From: Streptomyces tirandamycinicus
GTDB taxonomy: Bacteria; Actinomycetota; Actinomycetes; Streptomycetales; Streptomycetaceae
Assembly (NCBI RefSeq): GCF_003097515.1
Contig: NZ_CP029188.1
Span: forward strand, 4,661,001 to 4,725,000
Direction of reading: 5' to 3'
DNA: 64,000 bases
A model generated the notes under the pieces. The model was not told where the DNA came from. It made no database searches and saw only the letters and a program-made list of their open reading frames with translations. Of the stretch, positions 35,136 to 44,200 are shown one piece after another. The translations under genes and the position numbers were made by a program. How positions within the stretch are numbered: position 1 is the stretch's first letter; every line of letters begins with the position of its first letter.

Positions 35136-36395
35136 ATGCCGCTCACGGTCGGCGTGATAGGTCCCGAGGACCTGGTCCACAAGGTGGTCGCGGTCGGCGG
35201 CGAGGCGGGGCGGGGCCGGCTGCTGCCGCTCCCGTACCGCCACGAGGACGAGACCACGGACATCGTCACCGGCGCCGGTTCGGCCGCGGACGCCCTGCTG
35301 TTCACCGGAGTCGTCCCGCACGGCCTCGCCGTCGCGGCCGGCGTCCTGGACCGCCCCGCGATGTACGTGCCCTACAGCGGCGCCACCCTGCTGCGGGCCC
35401 TGGTCGAACTGCTCCGCCTCGGCCACGACGTCTCCCGCGTCTCCATCGACACCCTCCGCCGCGACGAGGTGCTGGAGACGCTCACCGAGGCCAAGCTCCC
35501 CACCGAGCACATACGGGTGCTGCCGCACCGGCCCGGCCTCACCTCCCAGGACCTGGTCGACTTCCACCTCGGCGCCCGCGACACCAGGGGGGCCCGGGTC
35601 GCGATCACCTGCCTCGGCTCGGCGTTCCACGTGCTGGAGCAGCGGACCCACGCGGTACGGCTCGCCCCCTCGCGGCACTCGATCCTCGCGACCCTCCAGG
35701 CGCTCGCCCTCGCCACCGCGGGTCGGCAGAGCGGCGACGCCCAGGTCGCCCTCGGCGTCATCGACCTGCCCGGCGCGGACGACCGGTCGGCCGACGACCG
35801 GCTGGCCGACGACGTGCGCGTCCTCGGCGGAAGCCTCGCCGCCCTGCCCGACGGCCGGCGGCTCGTGGTCACCACCCGGGGTGTGCTGGAGAAGGCGACC
35901 GACCGGTTCACCCGCATACCCTTCCTCGACGGCCTCGCCGCCCGGCACGGCACGGCCCACATCGGCTTCGGCGTCGGCCGCACCGCGGCCGAGGCGGAGG
36001 CCCTCGCGCGCCGCGCGGTGAACCGGGCCCGGTCGGTGGGGCCCGCCGCGGGCGTCGTGTCGATGACCGACGACGTCGACATCGTCATCGACGGCGCCGC
36101 CGCGGACGGCGGCGGGGAGACGGGCGGCGGGACCGCCCCGCCCGGGGGAGCGGCCCTGCTGGCGCGCCGGGCCGGCATCAGCCCGCAGACCCTCGACCGG
36201 CTGCGTGAACTCGCCTCCGGGGACCGGGGGGAGGGGCTCACGGCGCATGCGGTGGCCGAGTACCTGTCCGTGCAGCAGCGCACCGCGCGCCGGATACTCA
36301 AGCGGCTGGAGCGGGCGGGCGCGGCGGTCCCCACCGGCATCCGCCAGGAGGGGCAGACGGGCCGGCCGCCGATCGTCTACCGGGTGCGGCTGTAG
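35136..36395 (+). CDS. Candidate transcriptional regulator: Rossmann-like and GGDEF/GTP-cyclohydrolase-III-like domains plus C-terminal winged helix
   Basis: 419 residues from ATG 35136 (GGAG ten bases upstream). Residues 1-~200 are alpha/beta (MPLTVGVIGPEDLVHKVVAV; ADALLFTGVVPHGLA). The part around HIGFGVGRTAAEAEALARRAVNRAR resembles the GTP-cyclohydrolase-III/GGDEF-like fold. After a Gly-rich linker a winged helix follows: LTAHAVAEYLSVQQRTARRILKRLERAG. I know of no characterised homologue by name; the middle-domain assignment is by pattern only. It lies at the centre of a cluster whose four promoter regions share one palindrome, and diverges from the aminotransferase operon over one copy, so it is the best candidate to bind it. 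The effector could be a nucleotide or pathway metabolite. Confidence 0.65.
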   Translation: MPLTVGVIGPEDLVHKVVAVGGEAGRGRLLPLPYRHEDETTDIVTGAGSAADALLFTGVVPHGLAVAAGVLDRPAMYVPYSGATLLRALVELLRLGHDVSRVSIDTLRRDEVLETLTEAKLPTEHIRVLPHRPGLTSQDLVDFHLGARDTRGARVAITCLGSAFHVLEQRTHAVRLAPSRHSILATLQALALATAGRQSGDAQVALGVIDLPGADDRSADDRLADDVRVLGGSLAALPDGRRLVVTTRGVLEKATDRFTRIPFLDGLAARHGTAHIGFGVGRTAAEAEALARRAVNRARSVGPAAGVVSMTDDVDIVIDGAAADGGGETGGGTAPPGGAALLARRAGISPQTLDRLRELASGDRGEGLTAHAVAEYLSVQQRTARRILKRLERAGAAVPTGIRQEGQTGRPPIVYRVRL

Positions 36396-36455
36396 CCCGG
36401 GAGGACGGCCGTGCCCTCCACCGCCGTCCGTTTGCGTACGGCCGCCGTGCGGGAA

Positions 36456-36475
36456 GTTACGGTCCGGACCGAAAC
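36456..36475. promoter_or_regulatory. Operator-like palindrome upstream of the MR/MLE gene (site 4)
   Basis: GTTACGGTCCGGACCGAAAC, a 20-bp dyad with nine of ten arm positions matching. Its core CGGTCCGGACCG is identical to that of site 2. It sits 27 bases before the start codon, so it probably overlaps the promoter. Confidence 0.7.
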
Positions 36476-36501
36476 GAAACCTGCGAAGGAGCTGAGCCGG
36501 C

Positions 36502-37587
36502 TTGAAGATCGCCTCGTTCCACACCCGAGTGGTCCGCGCCCCCTACCGCCGCCCGTTCGCGATCAGCAGCGGAACCAGCCCCGAGCTCGTCAGCCTGCTG
36601 GTGGAGGTACGCACCGCCGACGGGGCGTCGGGCTTCGGCGAGGCCTCGCCGATGACCCCGTACACGGGGGAGACCCTGGCCGGGCTGCGGGCGGCCCTCA
36701 CCGAGCACGCCGCGCCCGCCCTCATCGGCCGGGACCCGCGCGATCTGGCCGGGGCGCACGCCGCCATGGACGCCGCGATCCGCGGCCAGCACCTGGCCAA
36801 GGCCGCGCTCGACCTCGCCCTGCACGACCTGGCGGCCCGCGCGGCGGGCTGGCCCGCGCACTTCCTCCTGGGCGGGGCCGTGATGCGCCGGGTGCCCACC
36901 ACCTGGGTCGTCGGGCTCGGCGGTGTCGCGGAGAGCGCCGAGGAGGCCGCGCGGTACGCCGAGTGCGGCTTCCCCCACATCAAGCTCAAGGGCGGTGAGG
37001 ACCCGGACCGGGACGTCGAACTCGTGTCCGCCGTACGCAAGTCCGTTCCCGACTCGGTGGCGCTCTCCCTCGACGCCAACGAGGGGTACGCGCCAGGCAG
37101 CGCGCTCCGTACGGTCGCGCGCCTCTCCGACGCCGGACTCGACCTCGTCGAACAGCCCCTGCCCCGCTGGGACCTGGCCGGGCTCGCCGCACTGCGCGCC
37201 CAGGGCGGCGCCCGGGTGATGGCCGACGAGTCGCTCCAGTCGCTGCACGACGCGCTGGAGATCGTCCGCCGCGGGGCCGCAGACGTGCTCAACATCAAGA
37301 TCCTGAAGGTCGGCGGCCTCCACCGGGCGCGTCAGATCGCCGCCGTCGCCGAGGCCGCCGGGCTCGCCGTGAAGATCGGCACCATGCCGGAGCTGGGCGT
37401 CGCCACCCTCGCGGCGGCCCATCTCGCCGCGGCCCTCCCGCACGCCACGGTCCCGCCCGACCTGGTCGGCCCCCTGCTCGTCGAACAGGAGCCGCTGGCC
37501 CCGGAGACCTTCGCGGCGACGGACGGCACGGGCCATGTCCAGCTCCCGGACCTGCCAGGGCTGGGACACCGGCTGGCGCCGCTGTGA
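36502..37587 (+). CDS. MR/MLE enolase-superfamily enzyme (dipeptide-epimerase/muconate-cycloisomerase type)
   Basis: 361 residues from TTG 36502 with GAAGGAG upstream. The active-site set of the MLE subgroup is complete: K161-x-K163 in HIKLKGG, metal ligands D191 (LDANEGY), E217 (LVEQPL) and D242 (ADESLQ), and the opposite base K266 (NIKILKVGG). These enzymes remove the proton next to a carboxylate to epimerise, eliminate or cycloisomerise. Candidates are a dehydratase feeding the DapA-family aldolase, or an epimerase. It is the last rightward gene of the regulon and has its own operator copy. Confidence 0.9.
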   Translation: MKIASFHTRVVRAPYRRPFAISSGTSPELVSLLVEVRTADGASGFGEASPMTPYTGETLAGLRAALTEHAAPALIGRDPRDLAGAHAAMDAAIRGQHLAKAALDLALHDLAARAAGWPAHFLLGGAVMRRVPTTWVVGLGGVAESAEEAARYAECGFPHIKLKGGEDPDRDVELVSAVRKSVPDSVALSLDANEGYAPGSALRTVARLSDAGLDLVEQPLPRWDLAGLAALRAQGGARVMADESLQSLHDALEIVRRGAADVLNIKILKVGGLHRARQIAAVAEAAGLAVKIGTMPELGVATLAAAHLAAALPHATVPPDLVGPLLVEQEPLAPETFAATDGTGHVQLPDLPGLGHRLAPL

Positions 37588-37613
37588 ACGGAGCCGCCCC
37601 GCGCCCGGGTGCC

Positions 37614-37635
37614 GGCGGCGGGCCGGTCCGCCGCC
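37614..37635. terminator. Possible bidirectional hairpin between convergent genes
   Basis: GGCGGCGG (37614-37621) pairs with CCGCCGCC (37628-37635) over a 6-base loop, in the gap between the MR/MLE gene and the convergent SbnA-like gene. The stem is short, so this is tentative. Confidence 0.35.
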
Positions 37636-37839
37636 TCCGGCCGCGGACGCCGCTCACGCGCCCCGCAGCCCGCCCCGCCGCCCGCGCCGCCCGGGCGCCG
37701 GGCTGCCCGTCCGACTGACGGCACCGCGCACGCCTCCCGTGCGGGGCGCCACCGGCGCGCGAGCCGTGAGCGGTGCCGCAATCGGCTCACACGCGCCTTC
37801 CGGGGTACCCCAAAACCTCCCGTTCCCTCCGCGTGCTCA

Positions 37840-38931
37840 TCACTCCCCGCTGCTCTTGCGCCGGTGGCGCCGACGGCCCCCGCGGCCGCCCGCCCGCAGG
37901 TGCGGGCGCCGCCCGCCCGGTGACGGTGCCGGAGGGGGCGCAGTGGGCAGGGACCAGGACCCGGTGGCCGTCAGCTCGGGGTCGAGGACGTCGTCACCGT
38001 AGAGACCCTGCAGCCAGTTGGTCTGGTAGACGGTGTCGAGGTAGCGCTCGCCCAGGTCCGGCGCGATGGCCACGGCCGTGCGCGGGCCGTCGCCGTGCTC
38101 GGCGAGCCAGCCCATCGCGCCGCTGACGACCGTGCCGGTGGAGCCGCCGAACAGGAACCCGCGGCGGGCCAGCCGGTGGCAGGTCCGGATGGTGTCCCGC
38201 TCCTCGACGCGGATCACCTCGTCCACGTAGGACTCGTCGAGCAGCGGGGGACGGATGCTCATTCCCAGCCCGGGGATCATCCTGCGTCCCGCCTCGCCGC
38301 CGAAGGTCACGGAGCCGACGCTGTCCACCGCGACGATCCGCACCGGCCGGTGCCAGTCCCGGAAGAAGCGGGCGCAGCCCATCAGCGTGCCGGTGGTCCC
38401 GGCGCCGACGAACAGCGTGTCCAGCTCCGGGAACCGGCGCGCGATCTCCGGCGCCGTCCTGCGGTAGTGCGCCCTCCAGTTGCCCGGGTTCGTGTACTGG
38501 CTGAGCCACACGTACCGGCGGTCGGAGGCGCACAGCGCACGGAGGTAGTCGATCCGCGCGCCCAGGAAGCTGCCGCTCGACTCCTGACTGGCGATGACGT
38601 GCACCTGGCTGCCCAGGGCCTCCATCATCAGCCGGGTCGTCAGGTTGCAGCGGGAGTCGGTGACGCACAGGAACTTGTAGCCCTTGCTCGCCGCGATCAT
38701 GCTCAGCGCCACGCCCAGGTTGCCCGAGGAGGACTCCACCAGGATCGAATCTGGCGTCAGGACTCCGTCCCGCTCGGCGGCCTCCACCATCTCGATCGCG
38801 GCCTTCAGCTTGATCGAGCCGGCGAAGTTGAAGCCCTCGCACTTCAGGAAGAGCGCATGCCCGAATATGGACTCGAGGTCGATGTAGAGATCGTCTTCGT
38901 TGAAGTCCTGGGGAACGGAAATGACAGGCAC
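37840..38931 (-). CDS. sbnA: SbnA-like PLP enzyme (L-2,3-diaminopropionate biosynthesis)
   Basis: 363 residues from GTG 38931, with GAGGAGG five bases upstream. It is a cysteine-synthase-like PLP protein: K41 in FAGSIKLKAA, the substrate loop ESSSGNLGVALSMIAASKGY, and the phosphate-binding GAGTTGTLMG. In staphyloferrin B synthesis SbnA condenses O-phosphoserine with glutamate to N-(1-amino-1-carboxyethyl)-glutamate, which SbnB oxidises to L-2,3-diaminopropionate. SbnB, TauD-like, NRPS and Pls-like genes lie upstream in the same direction. The C-terminus carries an odd Arg/Gly/Pro-rich extension of ~40 residues. Confidence 0.88.
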   Translation of the reverse strand: MPVISVPQDFNEDDLYIDLESIFGHALFLKCEGFNFAGSIKLKAAIEMVEAAERDGVLTPDSILVESSSGNLGVALSMIAASKGYKFLCVTDSRCNLTTRLMMEALGSQVHVIASQESSGSFLGARIDYLRALCASDRRYVWLSQYTNPGNWRAHYRRTAPEIARRFPELDTLFVGAGTTGTLMGCARFFRDWHRPVRIVAVDSVGSVTFGGEAGRRMIPGLGMSIRPPLLDESYVDEVIRVEERDTIRTCHRLARRGFLFGGSTGTVVSGAMGWLAEHGDGPRTAVAIAPDLGERYLDTVYQTNWLQGLYGDDVLDPELTATGSWSLPTAPPPAPSPGGRRPHLRAGGRGGRRRHRRKSSGE

Positions 38932-38990
38932 GATGGCCTCCTCATCTGCAGCGGGCCCGTGGGGCCCCTGCGTCAGCGGCCGTGGTGTCG

Positions 38991-39007
38991 TCCGTAGCAG
39001 CTACGGA
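38991..39007. promoter_or_regulatory. 17-bp dyad in the sbnB-sbnA gap
   Basis: TCCGTAGCAGCTACGGA is perfectly symmetric around one base. The one-base centre argues against an RNA hairpin and for a protein site. The 140-bp gap is the only sizeable one within the otherwise tight operon, so sbnA may have its own promoter here. Confidence 0.4.
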
Positions 39008-39071
39008 GACCTGACCCTTGATCTCTCCTGGGACCAGTCCTGCAATGAGCCTCCTCATCGGTCCGGGCCGC

Positions 39072-40187
39072 TCAGCCGTACCGGCGCAGTTCGTGGAAGA
39101 AGCCGTCGACGACGTGCAGCCCGCCGGAGCGCGCCACCTCGTCGTAGACCCATTTGCCGACCGCGAGGTCCAGCACCCCGAGTCCGAACGGCGAGAAGAC
39201 CACCGGCCGGTCCGCCGGGAGCGACACCCGCCCGGCGATCACGTCGTCGAGCGTGCCGTTCAGGAAGGCGCGGCCGCCCGTCAGGCGCTCCGCCAGGTGC
39301 GGGGACGTGTCGGCCCTGAGGCAGTGCTCGACGTCGTCCACCACGTTGGCCGAGGCGAGCAGCACCTCCGGGGCCAGATCGCGCAGCGAGACGTGCAGCA
39401 CCAGCGGGTTGTGCGCGAACCAGGACGGATCGCCGACGTGCGGTCGCGCGGCGACGGTCGCGAAGACCACCAGGTCGCTGAAGCGGATCAGCTCCTCGGG
39501 ATCCTCGTGCACACTGATCCGGCCCGCGGTGCCCGACTGCTCCAGATAGCAGCGGAACCCGGCCGCGCTCTCCGGCGCGATGTCGTGCACCCCGATCTCG
39601 TCGAAGGACCAGCCGGTGCCGGCCAGGAAGGTGTGGATGTAGCGGGCGATCAGGCCGGTGCCGAAGAACCCGACCCGCGCCGGCCGCCCCGCCGCCCGTC
39701 CGCGGCTGAGCCGGTCCGCCGCCAGCGCAGCCGAGGCGGCCGTCCTGGTCGCGCTGATGATCGAGCTCTCCAGGCAGGCGAACGGGTAGCCGGTGTCGTG
39801 GTCGTTGAGGATCAGCACCGCCGAGGCCCGGGGGAAGCCCGCCGCCACGTTGTCGGGGAAGCTGGAGATCCACTTGATGCCGTCCACGCCCGCCTGCCCG
39901 CCGAGCGACGCCGGCAGCGCGATGATCCGCGAACCCGGCCGATCGGGGAGACGCAGGAAGTACGAGGGCAAACTGTCCGTACGGCCCTGGCCGTGCAGCC
40001 GGTAGGTGGCCTCGACGAGCTCGACGATCCGCTTCTCGTGGCCGCGCAGCGCCCGCTGCACCTGCTCACCCGGGATCACCGCGAACGAGGGCGCGGCCTC
40101 CGCGGCGTCCGGCACGCCCGGGTCGTGGGGGTGGTGCTTCGCGGATTCCATGGCGGACTCCGTCCCGCTGGATCGGATGGTGTTCAC
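39072..40187 (-). CDS. sbnB: SbnB-like ornithine-cyclodeaminase-family dehydrogenase (L-2,3-diaminopropionate biosynthesis)
   Basis: 371 residues from GTG 40187. This start overlaps the TauD-like stop by four bases (GTGA) and has GAGGTGA seven bases upstream; ATG 40151 is an alternative. The substrate half contains LPSYFLRLPDRPGSRIIALPASLGG (two runs) and GIKWISSFPDN; the NAD-binding half has VGFFGTGLIARYIHTFL and VVFSPFGLGVLDLAVGKW. SbnB oxidatively hydrolyses the SbnA product to L-2,3-diaminopropionate plus 2-ketoglutarate. Together with SbnA downstream, this makes diaminopropionate supply the most secure part of the pathway. Confidence 0.9.
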   Translation of the reverse strand: MNTIRSSGTESAMESAKHHPHDPGVPDAAEAAPSFAVIPGEQVQRALRGHEKRIVELVEATYRLHGQGRTDSLPSYFLRLPDRPGSRIIALPASLGGQAGVDGIKWISSFPDNVAAGFPRASAVLILNDHDTGYPFACLESSIISATRTAASAALAADRLSRGRAAGRPARVGFFGTGLIARYIHTFLAGTGWSFDEIGVHDIAPESAAGFRCYLEQSGTAGRISVHEDPEELIRFSDLVVFATVAARPHVGDPSWFAHNPLVLHVSLRDLAPEVLLASANVVDDVEHCLRADTSPHLAERLTGGRAFLNGTLDDVIAGRVSLPADRPVVFSPFGLGVLDLAVGKWVYDEVARSGGLHVVDGFFHELRRYG

Positions 40188-41191
40188 CGGGTTCTCACCT
40201 CGACGGTCGGCGAGCAGCCGGACAGCGGCACCGGATCGGCCAGACCCACGAGGATCTCGCGGGGTCCTTCGTAGGGTTCGCGGCTGTGGGCGGTGCGGAT
40301 GTTGTCGACGATCATCAGGTCGCCGGGCTGCCAGGGTTCGCGGGCGGTGTGGGCCTCGTAGACCTCGTTGAGGGTCTGTACGACGTCCTCGCCGACGGGG
40401 TCGCCGTTGCCGTAGCGGGTGTTGAAGGGCAGGCCGTCCTCGCCGTAGACGTCGATGAGGTACTCGCGGACCTCGGGGGCCAGGGTCCACTCGTTGAGGA
40501 AGGCGATCTGGTTGAACCAGCAGCGCGCTCCGGTGACCGGGTGGCGCACGACGGCGCTGCGGCGCTGGCGGGTGCGCAGTCCGCCGTCGTCCTGCCAGGT
40601 GAAGTCGATGGCGTTGGCGCGGCAGTACTCCTCGACGGCGCCGCGGTCGGCGGTGCCGAAGGCCTCGGCCCAGGAGGCGCCGATCTCGTCGTTGTAGCTG
40701 CGGGTGAGGAGCCAGCCCTCGCGCTCGAACCGCTCCACCATCGCCGCGGGGAGGGCCTCCAGTACGGCCGAGGCGTCCGAGACCCCCGTCACCCCGCCGG
40801 AGCCGGGAGCGGTCAGGCACGCGAACATCATCATGCCGGGGAACGTCAGCGCGTAGCTGAGTTCGTGGTGCATGCACATCGGCTGGTTCGGCGGCCATGT
40901 GGTGGAGGAGTACACCCCGTCCCGGTACGGCTCCCGGGCGGCGAAGGCCTCCCGCTCGCTCATCAGCGGCCCTCCCGCCAGCTGCTGGAACACCGCGCCG
41001 ACCTGGTCCGCCTCACGCAGCCCCAGACCGCGCACCAGCACCGCGCCGCGCTCGGCGACGAGGGAGCGCAGCGCGTCCCGCTGCCCGGCCGCCCAGCTCG
41101 CCGCGTCCCCGGGGGACTCGACGCGCAGGACCGGGGGCCTGCCCGGCCGCGACTCCACGTCGAGCAGTGACGCCTGGGATGAGGAGGACAT
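40184..41191 (-). CDS. TauD/TfdA-like (SyrP-type) Fe(II)/2-oxoglutarate dioxygenase
   Basis: 335 residues from ATG 41191 with AAAGGA upstream. It belongs to the TauD/clavaminate-synthase group. The iron ligands are H108-x-E110 in CMHHELSYALTFPG, HxE being typical of SyrP-like enzymes, and a distal His in IRTAHSREPYEGPRE, followed by the 2-oxoglutarate-binding Arg. SyrP-like enzymes hydroxylate carrier-bound amino acids in NRPS pathways. Here it sits between the NRPS gene (22 bases upstream) and sbnB (4-base overlap), so hydroxylation of diaminopropionate, free or carrier-bound, is a fair prediction. Confidence 0.88.
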   Translation of the reverse strand: MSSSSQASLLDVESRPGRPPVLRVESPGDAASWAAGQRDALRSLVAERGAVLVRGLGLREADQVGAVFQQLAGGPLMSEREAFAAREPYRDGVYSSTTWPPNQPMCMHHELSYALTFPGMMMFACLTAPGSGGVTGVSDASAVLEALPAAMVERFEREGWLLTRSYNDEIGASWAEAFGTADRGAVEEYCRANAIDFTWQDDGGLRTRQRRSAVVRHPVTGARCWFNQIAFLNEWTLAPEVREYLIDVYGEDGLPFNTRYGNGDPVGEDVVQTLNEVYEAHTAREPWQPGDLMIVDNIRTAHSREPYEGPREILVGLADPVPLSGCSPTVEVRTR

Positions 41192-41213
41192 CTCTTTTCC
41201 TTTCGGTCGAAGC

Positions 41214-44200
41214 TCAGGAGGGGGCCGGCAGGACGGTGGCGCGGAGCACGGCGCGCGCCGCCTCGGCCGGACGGGTGCGGAGGAACCAGTGGCCGCCGTC
41301 GGGCAGCTCGTACACGTCGACACGGTCGGCCAGCAGCTCCCAGTCGCGGCGCCGTTCGGGGGATGCGGTAAACGGGTCGTCGGCGGCCACGACGACGGTG
41401 ACCGGCGCGGACAGCTTCACGGCGGGCGGGGCCTCCAGGAGGCCGGCGAAGTAGCGGTGGGCGGCCACGCAGTCGTGGCGGTAGGCGGCGCCGATGTGCT
41501 CGGCGCGCTGGGCGTCCAGTTCGCCGAGTGCGGTGTGGCCCAAGTCGGTGCTCAGCCCGGCGGCGATCTCGGCATCGCTTCCGCGCGAGAGCCGCTCGAC
41601 GGCGGCGCGCCGCTCCGCCGCCCCGCCGAGCAGCTGCGCTGCGAGGAACACCCGCCCGACCCCGACACCGCGCTGCTCGAGCCTGCGCGCCGTCTCGACG
41701 GCCGGAGCGGTGCCGGAGGAGTGGCCCCACAGCAGCACCCGGGACAGGCCGAGCCCGATGATCTCGTCGACGACCCGGTCGACCACCTGCTCCAGCGGAG
41801 CGAACGGCTCACGGGCGGCCGCCACGTCGTGGCCCGGCGGCTCGACCGCGTACACGGCGGGTCCGCGGCCGCCCAGGGCCCGGGCCAGCGGGTGGAAGTT
41901 CACCGCGTTGCCGCCCGCGTGCGGGAAGCAGACCAGGGTGCCTGCCTGCGCGTCCCCGGACTCCGACAGGCGCTCCAGCAGGCCGTCCGCGGCGGTGCGG
42001 CGAGTGCCGTGTGTCGTGCTCGGGGTGCTGGGAGTGCTGGGGATGCTCGGGGGCTTCGCGGTGCTCGCGGCGGTCTCAGCGCTCGGGGTGTTCGGGGTGG
42101 GTTGGTTGGGGGTGTTGGGGGTGGTGGGTTGGGGGTCGAGGAGTGTGGCGAGGTCGGTGAGGACGGGGTGGCGGGTGACGTCTTTGAGGGTGATGGCGCG
42201 GTCGAGGGCGATGGCGAGTTTGACCGCGGACAGGGAGGTGCCTCCGCGGTCGAAGAAGTGGTCGCCCCGGCCGATCTGCTCCGGCGGGATACCGAGCACG
42301 GCCGACCAGGCCGCCGCCAGCCGGCGTTCCGCCGGGGTGGTGGGTGCCTGCCGACCGCCGCCACCGCCGCCACCGCCGTCGCCGTGGCCGTGGCCGTGGT
42401 GGTCGTGGTGGCCGGTGGTGGGGGTGGTTTCCAGGGTGCGGGCGAGCGTGGTCAGCGCCTTCTTGTCGACCTTGCCGTTCGCGGTCAGCGGCAGCTCCGG
42501 CCGCCAGTGGAACACCGCGGGCACCATGTACGACGGCAGCACCCGCCCCAGCCCCTCGGCCAGGACCGCGCCGTCCAGCGCCGCGGGTGCGGTGTAGAAC
42601 GCCACCAGCCGCGTACCGGCCGGCCCGGCGACCGGCACCACCGCACCATCACGCACCCCCGCCACACCCAGCAGCGCGTTCTCCACCTCACCGAGCTCGA
42701 TCCGGAACCCGCGGATCTTCACCTGCGCATCCCGCCGCCCGAGGAACTCCAGCCTCCCCGACACATCCCAGCGCCCACGGTCCCCACTGCGATACAACCG
42801 CTCACCCGGCCGCAACGGATCCGCCACGAACGCCGCCGCCGTCCGCTCCGGATCATTGACATACCCCCGCCCCACACACACCCCGGAGAACACGATCTCC
42901 CCCGGCGCGCCCAGCGGCACCGGCCGCAACCACTCGTCCACCACATACACATGCACATTGGCCACCGGCCGCCCCACCAGCACCCGCTCCACCACCCCCG
43001 TGATCACCTCGTGGTTGGTGTCGTCACACGTCTCGGTCAGCCCATAGGCATTCACCAGCACAACCCCCGGCTGCACCGCGAACCACCGCTCCACCAACTC
43101 CCGCTTCAACGCCTCCCCCGTCACCGACACACACCGCAACCCCTCCAACCGCCGCGGCGCGTGCTCCAGCGCACTGACCACCGCCTCCAGATACGACGGC
43201 ACCACCTGCAGCACGTTCACCCCGGCACCGGCCACCGTGTCCACGAACCGCGGCACATCCAGCACCACGTCCTGCTCCACCAGCACCGTCCGCCCACCCA
43301 CCAGCAGACCCGCCAGCAACTGCCACAACGAGATGTCGAAACACTGCGGCGCGACCTGCGCCACCACGCTGCCCTCGGCGATCCCCAGATCCTCGATCTT
43401 CGCCAGCAGATGGTTCACCAACCCCGCGTGCTCACACATCGCCCCCTTCGGCTCACCCGTGGAACCCGACGTGAAGTAGATGTACGCCAACTGCCCCGCC
43501 CCCACCGGCACCCCCACATCACCCTCCCCATGCCCCTCCGCATACGCCTCCTCCACCAACACCCGCACCACCCCACCAACCCCACCAGCCCCACCAGCGG
43601 GATCGGCCGGATCAGCCGAATCGGCGGGATCGGCCTGATCCGCTGAGCCCGCCGGATCAGCCGGATCGGCGGGATCGGCCTGATCGGCCTGATCGAGCAG
43701 GGCCAGCGCCTCGTCCAGCGTCCCGGTACTCCCCGCCTCGCTCAGCACCACCCGGCACCCCGCCCGCGCCAGCACCGCCGCGATCCGCCCCGCCGGGAAA
43801 CGCGGCTCGATCGGCAGATACACCCCACCCGCCTTGAACACCGCCAGCACCGACGCCAACCAGTCCGCATTCCGCTCCAACACCACCCCCACCACACCCT
43901 CCCCCTCCACCCCACGCACCCCAAGCGCCCGCGCCAACCGATTCGCCCGCCCGTTCAACTCCCCATACGTCCACACCCGACCCCCATCCACCACCGCCAC
44001 CGCATCCGGATGCGCCCGCACCCGCTCCTCGAACAACTCATGCACCCGCAACCCCGGCAACTCCCGCCGCCGCCCCGCCAACCCCCCCACCTGAAACGCC
44101 ACCTCCCCCTCCGACACCAACGACCCCGGCACCCCATCCACACCCGCCACCAACTGCCCCAACGCCGCCACGTGATAGCCGGCAATCCGCCCCGCAGCCT

